Made by a program: the position numbers and the translations under genes | The notes under the pieces: model-generated | The model's input: the letters and a program-made list of their open reading frames with translations, nothing else | Databases searched by the model: none | Told to the model about the DNA's origin: nothing | Source: Acidobacteriota bacterium | Lineage (GTDB): Bacteria > Acidobacteriota > Terriglobia > Bryobacterales > UBA6623 | Direction of reading: 5' to 3' | DNA: 64,000 nt | Assembly (NCBI GenBank): GCA_016125275.1 | Contig: WGMB01000003.1 | Span: forward strand, 806,001 to 870,000 | Shown: positions 18,470 through 26,826 of the stretch, one piece after another | Position numbering within the stretch: the stretch's first letter is position 1 | Layout of the letters: each line of letters starts with the position of its first letter

Positions 18470-18513
18470 CGGGCTTCGCCGCGGAATGACGCAATTGCAG
18501 CTCGGAGGTTCTC

Positions 18514-19563
18514 ATGCCCATTCGCCCGGAAGACCAAGCGGACATCGACGCGATGCCGCCCGCCTTGCGTGAGTTGATCGAGGCCGAGCTGGCCGCTGGC
18601 AACGATGTGGTCGAAGTCGGCCACTCCTTCCCCGCCCCGCCGGTGGGTTGCTACGTCCAACTCGCCCGTCCGGTGCAGTCGCGCCCCCGGGCCTCGAGCG
18701 AAGGCGTGAGCTTTTACGACCGCAACACCTCGCGGTACTCCGGCGAATACACCGACCCGAAGCGTTGGTACTTCGTGCTGGAGCCTCCGCACGCGCCGGA
18801 GCCCGAACCGGACATGGACGCCATTCGCGCCGCTGCGAGCGCTTCGGCCGCGACGGTTGCCGCCACGCACGTCCCGGTTGCGGCAGCCCCACCGGCGCCG
18901 CCGCCCGTCGAAGCCGCCCCAAGGGCAACAGCGGCCGGCTCGACGTCTCTGCTGGAGCGGTTTCGCCGCAGCATGACGATGGACTACGAGAAGTTCCACG
19001 ACGGCGTGGGCTACGATCTCGACCTGCTCGACGAGGCTTCGCCGGAGGAGCGCGGCCAGATCGAGCGTCTGCTGCTGAGCCGAGGCGTCCAGGACTGGCG
19101 GGACGTGGAGGCCTTGGCCGCCCTGGACACGCCGAAAGCCCAAGCCAAGCTGCGTGAAGCGCTGCAAGAAGGCGACTCCCAGATCCAGGTTGCGGTCCTG
19201 AACTACGCCCCGGAGCTGGCCGGCGCGGACGACCGCACGGCCGCCCTGGTCGCCGCTCTGGAAACCGCGGAATTCTACGGCGGCCTCACCCAAGCAATGA
19301 CGGAGGCGGAGGAGTTCCATCCGCCCGCCGTCGTGGACGCGCTGTTTCGCGGCGTCCTGCGACGCAGCGGCGAGATCGCCACGAACTTCGCGGCCTTGCT
19401 GATGTACGTACACGACAAGGCCGAGGAGCCGTTCGACTGGGAGTTGCGCCCCTTCTTCCTGGAGTTCAACACCGACGACATGGCTGAGCGCCGGCGCTGG
19501 TTCCTAGAGCTGTGCGACCGCCTCGAGGTCGACGCGGAGCAGCTCCTGGCGCGGCTGGAGTAG
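18514..19563 (+). CDS. soluble HEAT-like repeat protein of unknown function
   Basis: 349 residues. The N-terminal 100 residues form a small domain (MPPALRELIEAELAAGNDVV, FPAPPVGCYVQLARPV, RYSGEYTDPKRWYFVLEPP). An Ala/Pro linker (about 105-145) leads to a helical C-terminal domain with paired helices resembling HEAT repeats (WRDVEALAALDTPKAQAKL, IQVAVLNYAPELAGADD, FHPPAVVDALFRGVLRRSGE, TNFAALLMYVHDKAEEPFDW). HEAT-type scaffolds bind partner proteins; some relatives I recall sit near effector or toxin loci, but nothing like that is visible here. GAGG precedes ATG 18514. Its 3' end abuts the convergent CRTAC1 gene with 15 bases between. Confidence 0.65.
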   Translation: MPIRPEDQADIDAMPPALRELIEAELAAGNDVVEVGHSFPAPPVGCYVQLARPVQSRPRASSEGVSFYDRNTSRYSGEYTDPKRWYFVLEPPHAPEPEPDMDAIRAAASASAATVAATHVPVAAAPPAPPPVEAAPRATAAGSTSLLERFRRSMTMDYEKFHDGVGYDLDLLDEASPEERGQIERLLLSRGVQDWRDVEALAALDTPKAQAKLREALQEGDSQIQVAVLNYAPELAGADDRTAALVAALETAEFYGGLTQAMTEAEEFHPPAVVDALFRGVLRRSGEIATNFAALLMYVHDKAEEPFDWELRPFFLEFNTDDMAERRRWFLELCDRLEVDAEQLLARLE

Positions 19564-19578
19564 GCGCACGCGAGGCGG

Positions 19579-21909
19579 TTACTCGTCCGGCTCGCGCACC
19601 TGGATCTCGCGGTTGAGCTCCGGCGCGGAGAGCGTCTGGCTGCGTCCGCTGGGCCAGCGGATGCGCACCGCCCGCGGCGCGTCGCAGGCCCCCAAGCCGA
19701 CGTGCAGCGGGCCGTGGCTCGATGAGGCGTAGCTGCCGCCGGACTGGTTCTCCAGCACGCGTCCATCGACCTCCACCCGCGCGCCCAGGCCGTCGCGATT
19801 GCTCACGACGCCTCGCAGGCGCAGCCGCAGCCAACAGCCGGCCGGCTCGGTTTCGTTGCGCCACAGCTCGGGCCTTCCGCCCAGCGTCGTCGCCACGGCG
19901 TCCAGCCGGCCGTCCTGGTCCAGGTCCGCCACGGCCAGCCCCCTGTGGGCGGCGCGTCGGTCCGCCAAGCCGGCCGCGGCCGAGCCATCCACGAACGTCC
20001 CGTCGCCGAGGCCCAGCCAGAGCGCGTTCGGCTGCTGGTAGGCGTCGGAGGAGAACCGCTCCACGTTGTCCATCACGTGACCGCCGGCGGCAAACACGTC
20101 CGCCGCCCCGTCATTGTTGAAGTCCGCCAGGGCGACGCCCCAGCCGCCCAGCCGGCGGCTGAGCCCGCCGATGCGGCTAGCGTACGTGCGGTCCAGAAAG
20201 AGGCCCTCGCCCTCGTTGTGGAAGTGCGGAAAGGTCTCGCCCGGCAGGGCCGTGAACAGCAGGTCCGGACGGCCGTCGCCGTCCACGTCGCCGAAGGCCG
20301 AGCCCATGGCGGACACCGCCTTGCCGTCGTCCTTCAACGCCACGCCCGCCGTCAGGCCCGCCTCGCGAAAGCCGTTGCGCCCCTCGTTGACGAACAGGAA
20401 GTTCGGGACGGCGTCGTTGGGAACGAAGACGTCCGGGTCGCCGTCGTCGTCGACATCAGCGACGGCCACCGACATGGCCTTGCCGGGGCGGGAGCCCACG
20501 CCGCTCGCCCGCGTCACGTCCTCGAAGGTCCCGTCGCCTCGGTTGCGGTACAGGCGATTCGGCTGCGGCTCGAAAAACTTGGGGTGGCAGTAGGTTCTTA
20601 CGCCGCTGCGGCTGTCCTGGCAGACCGGCGCGGAGGCCGCGTCCCACTGCAGATAGTTGGCGACGAAGAGGTCGAGCAGGCCGTCGCGGTCGTAGTCGAA
20701 CCAAGCCGCCCCGATCGACCACGCCCCATCGGCCAAACCGGCCGCCGCCGAGACCTCGTCGAAGCGACCGTCGCCCCGGTTGCGGTAGAGCCGGCCGCGG
20801 CCGACACCGGCGACGAAAAGATCGACGTCGCCGTCGTTGTCGTAGTCGGCCGCGGCGGCGCCGATCGAGAACCCCTCCCCGGCCAAGCCGCTGCGCTCGG
20901 TCACGTCCTCGAAGCGCAGTCCGCCCCGGTTGCGGTACAGCCGGTTGGCGTATTGCGGACCGGTCTTCTCGAGCGAAGGCGTCGCGGCCCCATTGGCGAA
21001 GAACAGGTCGAGCAGGCCGTCGCCGTCGGCGTCGAAAATCGCCACGCCGCCCGCCATCGTCTCCGGCAGGTGCTTCTCCGGCGTCGGGCTGTTCGCGAGG
21101 ACGACGTCGAGCCCGGCCTCCTCGGCTCGCTCGACGAACCGGACGGCCTGTGGTCGCGCCGCCTCCGAGGCCTCCCGCGCCCCCGCCGCACCATCCTCCG
21201 CCGGGAGCGCCCGCAGTCTCTCCAGCAGCGCCTTGGACTGAGGATGCCTCGAAGCCTTCCGCAGCTCGGCGATGGCGGCGTCGCGGCGGTCGAGCGCGAC
21301 CAGGGCCAAGGCTCTCTGGTAGCGGACCTCCCGGGAATCCGGCGCCTCGCGCAGAGTCTCCAAGGCTTCGCTCGGCCGTCCCAGCCGCAGCAGCGCGGCG
21401 GCGGCCTTGGCGGGGGCGTCGGCGTGGCTCCCGGCCCCTCGGTAGAAGCGCAGGGCGGCCTCGTCGTCGCCGCGCTCCTCCTCGATCAAGCCGGCCAGGT
21501 AGTCCGCCCGCTGCGGCTCCGCGCCTTGCGAACGGGCGATCTCCAGGCTCTCGGCGGCCTGGTCGAAGCGGCTCTGCAGGTAGAGCGTTCGCGCCAGCGA
21601 CAGCCGCGTCGAGCCGTCGTCGGGCCGCCTCCGCAGGGCTTCGTCAAACACCTTTTCGGCCTGTGCGGCGTCGCCGCTCTGCTCCAAGCTCAGGCCCAGC
21701 AGCAACAGCGCCTCATAGTCCGCCGGCCTGGCGTCCAGGTGGCGCAGCAGCAGCTTGGCCGCTTCGTGGAACTCCTTGCGGCGGTACAGAGCCTGCGCCG
21801 CCGCAAGGTCGTCCTGCGCGGCTGGGCTGGGCCGGCCGGCCCAGCCCGCCAGAGCCGCGCCCAGCAGCAGGCTAGCGACCCATGGGCTGGAGCGGCGAAC
21901 CCTCGGCAT
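19579..21909 (-). CDS. CRTAC1-family secreted protein: TPR, FG-GAP/VCBS propeller and ASPIC/UnbV domain
   Basis: 776 residues. A signal-like N-terminus (VASLLLGAALAGWAGRPSPA) is followed by TPR helices (about 30-230: LYRRKEFHEAAKLLLRHLDA, FDEALRRRPDDGSTRLSLAR). An FG-GAP/VCBS propeller of repeated Ca-binding loops spans about 260-690 (DADGDGLLDLFFANG, DYDNDGDVDLFVAG, DYDRDGLLDLFVANY, DVDDDGDPDVFVPND, DVDGDGRPDLLFTA, DFNNDGAADVFAAGG, DLDQDGRLDAVATT). The ASPIC/UnbV module closes the protein (LGARVEVDGRV, VRIRWPSGRSQTL). Such proteins are exported and bind partners or carbohydrate. Its start overlaps the multihaem cytochrome by 38 bases, so they are co-translated and probably act together at the cell surface. 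Confidence 0.9.
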   Translation of the reverse strand: MPRVRRSSPWVASLLLGAALAGWAGRPSPAAQDDLAAAQALYRRKEFHEAAKLLLRHLDARPADYEALLLLGLSLEQSGDAAQAEKVFDEALRRRPDDGSTRLSLARTLYLQSRFDQAAESLEIARSQGAEPQRADYLAGLIEEERGDDEAALRFYRGAGSHADAPAKAAAALLRLGRPSEALETLREAPDSREVRYQRALALVALDRRDAAIAELRKASRHPQSKALLERLRALPAEDGAAGAREASEAARPQAVRFVERAEEAGLDVVLANSPTPEKHLPETMAGGVAIFDADGDGLLDLFFANGAATPSLEKTGPQYANRLYRNRGGLRFEDVTERSGLAGEGFSIGAAAADYDNDGDVDLFVAGVGRGRLYRNRGDGRFDEVSAAAGLADGAWSIGAAWFDYDRDGLLDLFVANYLQWDAASAPVCQDSRSGVRTYCHPKFFEPQPNRLYRNRGDGTFEDVTRASGVGSRPGKAMSVAVADVDDDGDPDVFVPNDAVPNFLFVNEGRNGFREAGLTAGVALKDDGKAVSAMGSAFGDVDGDGRPDLLFTALPGETFPHFHNEGEGLFLDRTYASRIGGLSRRLGGWGVALADFNNDGAADVFAAGGHVMDNVERFSSDAYQQPNALWLGLGDGTFVDGSAAAGLADRRAAHRGLAVADLDQDGRLDAVATTLGGRPELWRNETEPAGCWLRLRLRGVVSNRDGLGARVEVDGRVLENQSGGSYASSSHGPLHVGLGACDAPRAVRIRWPSGRSQTLSAPELNREIQVREPDE

Positions 21910-22894
21910 AGACCCCTATCCAGTGATTGGTGAATTGCAGATTCGGCTGCGGCCGAACCCCCGGCATGTGGCACGCCACGCAATCGCCGCGCTCGCCGTC
22001 GCCCTCGTGCGCCCCTGGGTGGCATTGCAGGCAGACGGCGCGGTAGCTTCCGCCGCCCGTCTTGACCAGCGGATCGTGCGGGCTGTGGCAACTGACGCAG
22101 GAGAGGCTTCCGGCGCCGCCCTCGAAGCACGCGCTCTGCGCCAGGTATACCGGCGCGTGCCGCACGTTCCAGGGGTCGCCCCAGTCGGCGGCCTGCGAAG
22201 GGTCCGGGCGACGGTGGCACGCCCCGCAGCGCTCGGAGATGGCCGCCGGCGAGACCTTGCCCGAGAACTCCGGCGCGCCCCCCCGCAGATGCTCCGCGCC
22301 GGGACCGTGGCAGGCCTCGCAGCGCACGCCCGCCTCGGTCAGCCGCGCCCGGCCGTCCGCGCCAAAGGCCGCCGGGCCGGTGGAATGGCACTCGAAACAG
22401 CCTCGGATGCCGCCGGCGCCCTCGATGCGGTAGGTCAAACCCACGGCCTCGCCCAGCGAGCCCGGCGCGGCGATGTGGCCGGGCGTCGGGCCGAGCCGGC
22501 CCACGGACGCGAAAAACGTAAGACCGTGCTCCAAGTAGTAGTCGCCTTCCAGGTGCGAAACGAAAGTGACGCCCTGTCCGCCCGCGCCGAAGGCCCAGTC
22601 CGCCGCCATGTCCGAGCTTTCCCCGCCCCCCAGCATTCGAACCCGCAAGCCGCCTTGGGCGCGGTAGAAGCGGGCCACGAAACCCGGCGCGCGCTCCACG
22701 TTGCCTAGCTTGGCCACGGCCCCCGCCAGGGGATGCTCTCCGGCCGCCCACAACGAGGCGGCGTGGGCGCTGCCGGCCTGACGCTGCCAGATCTCCGCGT
22801 GGCAGCCTTGGCAGGCCTGCGAGCCCACGTATCCGTCGGCCCCCGCGGCGCTCGCGGCGAGCCATAGCAGCAGCGCCGCACAGCGAACCGACAT
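21872..22894 (-). CDS. secreted heptahaem cytochrome c
   Basis: 340 residues from ATG 22894, which starts a signal peptide (MSVRCAALLLWLAASAAGA). Seven CxxCH haem sites: CQGCH 28-32, CFECH 166-170, CEACH 192-196, CGACH 223-227, CVSCH 266-270, CLQCH 288-292 and CVACH 305-309. Distal His candidates include GSAHAAS and the HLEGDYYLEHG region. The arrangement is like cytochrome c554/NrfA-related multihaem proteins, but no substrate-binding motif (for example CxxCK) is seen, so it is likely an electron conduit. The open frame reaches 23476 but the extra part is antisense to the receptor gene. It overlaps the CRTAC1 gene by 38 bases. Confidence 0.9.
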   Translation of the reverse strand: MSVRCAALLLWLAASAAGADGYVGSQACQGCHAEIWQRQAGSAHAASLWAAGEHPLAGAVAKLGNVERAPGFVARFYRAQGGLRVRMLGGGESSDMAADWAFGAGGQGVTFVSHLEGDYYLEHGLTFFASVGRLGPTPGHIAAPGSLGEAVGLTYRIEGAGGIRGCFECHSTGPAAFGADGRARLTEAGVRCEACHGPGAEHLRGGAPEFSGKVSPAAISERCGACHRRPDPSQAADWGDPWNVRHAPVYLAQSACFEGGAGSLSCVSCHSPHDPLVKTGGGSYRAVCLQCHPGAHEGDGERGDCVACHMPGVRPQPNLQFTNHWIGVYAEGSPLQPMGR

Positions 22895-22914
22895 GGGTGC
22901 ATTGTAAACGGCAA

Positions 22915-22946
22915 GGTCCGCCGCGGCGAAGTCGCCGCGGCGGACC
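22915..22946 (-). terminator. strong hairpin after the first tandem receptor
   Basis: A perfect 15-base inverted repeat (22915-22929 and 22932-22946, arms GGTCCGCCGCGGCGA and its complement) lies 28 bases after the receptor stop and 20 bases before the cytochrome start. There is no clear T-run, so termination may be partial or the hairpin may act as an mRNA-stability element. Confidence 0.55.
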
Positions 22947-22974
22947 CAGCGCGTCAGGGAGAGAGATCCAGCCG

Positions 22975-25900
22975 CTACCAGAGAATCTTCATGCCGAGCT
23001 GGATGTTGCGCGGCCCGTACTGCGTGCCGGTGATCCGGCCGAAGTTGCCTGCCGCGAAGTTGGTGACGGGGTTGCCGAACACCACTCGGTTGAGCGGGTT
23101 GGCGACCTCGAAGCGGAACTGGTGAGAGATCCGCTCCGTGATGTTGGTGTTCTTGAACAGCGCGAAGGACTCTTCCATGTACATCGGTCCCCGCACGTTG
23201 CTCAGGTAGCGCGGCGCCGAGCCGTACTGCCCTTCCGCCGGCAGCGCGAAGGCCGAGGCGTTCAGGTAGATATCCTTGGCCGGGTCGAAGTCGCCCATGG
23301 CGACGTCGCTGCGGACGCCGTCGGCGTTGACCAGGTCCGGACGCAGGCCGCCGTTGAAGTACGGCAGCGTGTTGTTGGCGGTGATGCCCAGGCGGGTGCC
23401 GCTCTGGTAGGAGTGCACGCCGGCCAGGCTCCAGCCGCCGAGGATCGCGTTGCTCGCGCCGCCGGAGCTCATCCACTTCTTGCCCTTCCCGAACGGCAGC
23501 TCATAGTTGTAGCTGAAGGTCAGGATGTGCGGGCGGTCGGTGGGGTGGAAGCTCTTTTCGCGCTTGTAGGAGCTCTGCGCGCCGATGAAGTCGTCGAACA
23601 TGCGGCCGTCGGTCTTGAACCGCGAGAACGTATAGGCGAACGTCCCGGTCAAGCCGTTGCGCAGACGCTTGTCGATCTTCGACTGCAGCGAGTGGTAGCT
23701 CGAGTTGGCGTACGTCGAGCCGTAGATGCTCAGGTCGCCGAACTGCGGGTAGGGCCGCAAGGCCTGGGCGACCGTGCCGCGCGCTCCCCACAACTGGGAG
23801 AAGCCCGCGAACGGCTCCACTACGCCGTACTGCCGCGCCAAGTCCGAGTTGACGTTGGCGCGCAGCACGTTGAGCGGGAGCTGCGTGGCCGCGTCCGGAA
23901 TCTGGTTCACCGCCTGGCTCTCATACAGGTGGGTGCCCTTGTTGCCGACGTAGCCCACGCTGACGCCGATGTCGTCACGGAACTGCCGCTCGAACATGAT
24001 GTTCCACTGCGCCTTGGTGGGCAGGCTGTACTGATCCCGCAACACGACCGTGCCGTTCTGCCCGTTCGACTGCGTCGACGAGAAGTTCGGCGGAGCCGCG
24101 AAATTCTGCGGGAAGCCGTTGTCCCAGTTGAAGGCCGGGGTGACGCCGCTGTTGCCGGTGGCGAAGTTGGCGGTCGTGGCGTAGCCGGTCTGCGGTAGGC
24201 CCAGGCCCTGGTTGATGTAGTTGGAGTTGAAGATGCCGGCCGCGGCGCGGATCACCGTCTTCTCCTGCAGGCGATAGGCGAAGCCGAAACGCGGCGCGGG
24301 GTTCACCCACAGCGTGTCGAGCAAGCGGTTGCCGAAGCCCTGGTCGCCGCCGAAGATCAGCGCGCCCGGCAAACCGGAAGCCGCGTCGTTGGGCGTGTGC
24401 AGGTCGATGTAGGACAGGCGGCCCTTGGGGTCGCCGTGCGGCACGATGATCTCCCAGCGCAGGCCCATCTCGAGGGTCAGCTTGGGGGTCACCTTGTAGG
24501 TGTCGTTGATGAACATGCCCCACACCGCATAGCGGCCGTTGGCCTGGTCGGCGCGGAAGTACGACGAAGCGTTGTTGACCTCGCCGAGCAAGAAGCTCGC
24601 CCAGGCGTCGCCGGTGTTGCCGAACGACTGCGGGTTGCCGGTGCCGTTGCTGCGGAACCGGAAGTCGCCGGCGCCGGTGCCCTGGCTGTCGTAGTCGTCG
24701 TCATGCCGCTGGACCTCGAAGCCCACCTTGAGCTCGTGCTTGCCGCGGATCATGGTCAACGTATCCAGGAACGTGTAGGTGTCGTTGTGGTAGTCGCCGG
24801 CGATGTTGTCACCGTACCGGGTGTACCCCTGGGTGTCGAACTGGATCGTCGGGAAGTTGTCGAACTGCAGGCCGGTGAGGCCGAGCATGCCGCCGTTGGG
24901 CTGCGTCCAGCCCTGGTTGATCGCCAGGCTGTTGTTGGGGTTGAAGAAGCGCGAGAAGCCAAAACCGAGCCGGTTGTAAGTGGTCGGGTTGATGGTGCTG
25001 TCCAGGTTGGAGTGAATGACCTTGGTCTTCACGATCTGGAAGTTGTAGTTCATCAGCGCCGTGGTGTCGCCCACCGGGATCAGCCGCGACGGGCCGGGGC
25101 TCTTGATCGACGGCCGGCCGGTGCTCGAGATCGTCGTCGACCAGCGATGGTTGCTCGTGAAGTCGTGGTTGAACTTCATCGCCTGGTGCCGCTGCGTCGT
25201 GCTCGGGCTCGCCAACGGGGCCACGCTGTTCTGGGTGACGCCGGGCAACTCCGGCTTGGGGTGGTAGGGCAACATCACCGAGGTGACGCGGCTCCAGCGC
25301 GACTGCGGAATGATCTGGTTCGGGAACGGGTTGCGCGAGTACGAGCCGTCGGCGTTCTGCACCGTCGTCGCCGGATCGTAGATCGTGTTCGGCAGCTCGC
25401 CGAAGTCGCCCGTCTGCATGTTCGCCGTCGGGATCGTGTTCAATCCCGTCAACTGGCCGCCGCGCAGGTAGAACTCGTTGTAGGAGTAGAACCAGAACGT
25501 CTTGTTGCGGCCGTCGTAGACCTTCGGGATGTAGACCGGGCCGCCGCCGGTGACGCCCCACTCGTTCTGCCGCACCGGCGCCTTGCTCGAATTGAAGAAG
25601 CCGCGGGCGTCGAGCTTGTCGTTGCGGAAGAATTCCCAGCCGGAGCCGTGGAACTCGTTGGTGCCGCTCTTGAGCGTGAAGCTGGTGATCGCGCCGAGCG
25701 CGTGCGAGTACTCGGCCGAATAGTTGTTGGTGATCAGCTTGAACTCGCCGATCGAATCCACCGGCGGGTTGACCTCGCCGTCGTTGGACAAGTCGCCGCG
25801 GCTCAACGAGATGCCGTCGTAGTACGTCTGGTCCTGGAAGGACCCGCCGCCGGAGACCGACTTGTTCCAGGTGCTGGTGCCGGAGACGCCCGGCGAGAGC

Positions 25901-26379
25901 TTGATGAAGCTCGAAGGGTTGCGGATGCCGCCGCCCAGGGTGAGGGGCAGTTGCAGGAAGCGCTTGGACTCGACGACGAGGCCGACGTCGGTCTTCTCGG
26001 TCTGGATCAGAGGCGCCGCAACGCCGCTGACGGTCACGGTTTCCGTCACCGCGCCCAGCTCCAGGGCGATGTCCACGGTCGTGACCTGGTTGATCTGCAC
26101 TTGGACCTGCGGGCGCTCATAGCCCTGAAATCCTTCGGCCGTGGCGCGCAGGGAATAGACGCCGACGGGCAGGTTGGGGAAGCGATAGATGCCGCTCTCG
26201 TTCGACTGAGCGTGCTGGACGGCGTTGGTCGCCGTGTTGGTCACCGTGATCTCGGCTCCCGGAACGGCAGCGCCGCTGGAATCGAGCGCGAGCCCGGTGA
26301 TGGATCCGCCCGTTGCCTGTCCGAAAACGACGGACGCAAAGAGCAGAAATGCAGAAGCATACCGACAGATAATCGGCAA
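22975..26379 (-). CDS. Oar-like TonB-dependent receptor (tandem copy 1)
   Basis: 1134 residues. Signal peptide (ICRYASAFLLFASVVFGQ), a carboxypeptidase-regulatory-like domain (about 22-105: GSITGLALDSSGAAVPGAEI, GIYRFPNLPVGVYSLRATAEG), a plug region (about 115-330: VTETVTVSGVAAPLIQTE, GEFKLITNNYSAEY, TLKSGTNEFHGS) and an outer-membrane beta-barrel ending in aromatic strands (RNIQLGMKILW). Such receptors import or bind large substrates in the outer membrane. The start is TTG 26379 with GGAGG six bases upstream; this gives exactly the length of the tandem copy. The neighbouring paralogue (26827-30231) is nearly identical. Promoter and terminator candidates flank it. Confidence 0.92.
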   Translation of the reverse strand: MPIICRYASAFLLFASVVFGQATGGSITGLALDSSGAAVPGAEITVTNTATNAVQHAQSNESGIYRFPNLPVGVYSLRATAEGFQGYERPQVQVQINQVTTVDIALELGAVTETVTVSGVAAPLIQTEKTDVGLVVESKRFLQLPLTLGGGIRNPSSFIKLSPGVSGTSTWNKSVSGGGSFQDQTYYDGISLSRGDLSNDGEVNPPVDSIGEFKLITNNYSAEYSHALGAITSFTLKSGTNEFHGSGWEFFRNDKLDARGFFNSSKAPVRQNEWGVTGGGPVYIPKVYDGRNKTFWFYSYNEFYLRGGQLTGLNTIPTANMQTGDFGELPNTIYDPATTVQNADGSYSRNPFPNQIIPQSRWSRVTSVMLPYHPKPELPGVTQNSVAPLASPSTTQRHQAMKFNHDFTSNHRWSTTISSTGRPSIKSPGPSRLIPVGDTTALMNYNFQIVKTKVIHSNLDSTINPTTYNRLGFGFSRFFNPNNSLAINQGWTQPNGGMLGLTGLQFDNFPTIQFDTQGYTRYGDNIAGDYHNDTYTFLDTLTMIRGKHELKVGFEVQRHDDDYDSQGTGAGDFRFRSNGTGNPQSFGNTGDAWASFLLGEVNNASSYFRADQANGRYAVWGMFINDTYKVTPKLTLEMGLRWEIIVPHGDPKGRLSYIDLHTPNDAASGLPGALIFGGDQGFGNRLLDTLWVNPAPRFGFAYRLQEKTVIRAAAGIFNSNYINQGLGLPQTGYATTANFATGNSGVTPAFNWDNGFPQNFAAPPNFSSTQSNGQNGTVVLRDQYSLPTKAQWNIMFERQFRDDIGVSVGYVGNKGTHLYESQAVNQIPDAATQLPLNVLRANVNSDLARQYGVVEPFAGFSQLWGARGTVAQALRPYPQFGDLSIYGSTYANSSYHSLQSKIDKRLRNGLTGTFAYTFSRFKTDGRMFDDFIGAQSSYKREKSFHPTDRPHILTFSYNYELPFGKGKKWMSSGGASNAILGGWSLAGVHSYQSGTRLGITANNTLPYFNGGLRPDLVNADGVRSDVAMGDFDPAKDIYLNASAFALPAEGQYGSAPRYLSNVRGPMYMEESFALFKNTNITERISHQFRFEVANPLNRVVFGNPVTNFAAGNFGRITGTQYGPRNIQLGMKILW

Positions 26380-26461
26380 AGTGAACCTCCAAAAGGAGCC
26401 GGGGAGACGTGCCGGCGCCGCTGTCAGGCGAGAAAAGGAGCCACGAGACCCCTAGGTCGCC

Positions 26462-26491
26462 AGCCTAAACCCGGGCCGGAATTCCAGTCAA
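26462..26491 (-). promoter_or_regulatory. candidate sigma70-type promoter of receptor copy 1
   Basis: Reading the minus strand: TTGACT (26486-26491), an 18-base spacer, TAGGCT (26462-26467). It lies about 80 bases upstream of the TTG start. The same -35 and spacer length occur before copy 2. Two direct repeats GAATTCCA overlap the -35 and could be an operator. Confidence 0.5.
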
Positions 26492-26763
26492 CGAATTCCA
26501 CCTGAATTTGCGCGTTCAGTGCGAATATGGATGAAACCCTACGACGGGTCCATGGGGGCGAATCCGGGATGCCATTTGCGTCGGGCGAACCCTTTGAGTC
26601 CGCTTCTTTCCAGCCGCGGCCCATAAAACAGAACGTTTTCCAGGAGCCCCAGGAATCTTTCGTCATCCCACGCTTTCGTGCTATCGATTCCCGAGAGGAT
26701 TGACCGAATGCAACGAGAATGAATGCGCTTTCTTTTGACTCCGGAAACAATTTCGTTTCCAAA

Positions 26764-26800
26764 CGAAGAAAAGCCCGCCGCAGCAACGGCTGCGGCGGGC
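26764..26800 (-). terminator. Rho-independent terminator of receptor copy 2
   Basis: Minus strand: 12-base GC stem (arms 26773-26784 and 26789-26800, GCCCGCCGCAGC and complement), loop CGTT, followed by TTTTCTTC. It lies 26 bases after the stop codon. Confidence 0.85.
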
Positions 26801-26826
26801 GATAGCCCGAAGGCGGGTTCCGGCGG

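Larger units (their letters stand above)
26380..26826. other. intergenic region between the tandem receptors
   Basis: 447 bases without a convincing gene. It holds, from right to left, the terminator of copy 2 (26764-26800), an A/T-richer stretch of unknown role with a short inverted repeat (GGAAAC/GTTTCC near 26752-26769), a candidate promoter (26462-26491) overlapped by two GAATTCCA direct repeats, and the leader of copy 1. A 120-codon minus-strand frame here starts inside the terminator hairpin and has no coding character. Confidence 0.6.

Noticed and set aside
21872-23476. longer start (23476) for the multihaem cytochrome
   Set aside because: The extra 194 codons are antisense-frame sequence inside the receptor gene and a proper signal peptide begins at 22894.
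24397-26505. 702-codon plus-strand open frame over receptor copy 1
   Set aside because: Antisense shadow; an equivalent but shorter shadow lies over copy 2, as expected from shared sequence.
26424-26786. 120-codon minus-strand frame between the tandem receptors
   Set aside because: It starts inside a Rho-independent terminator hairpin, lacks a ribosome site and overlaps the promoter of copy 1.
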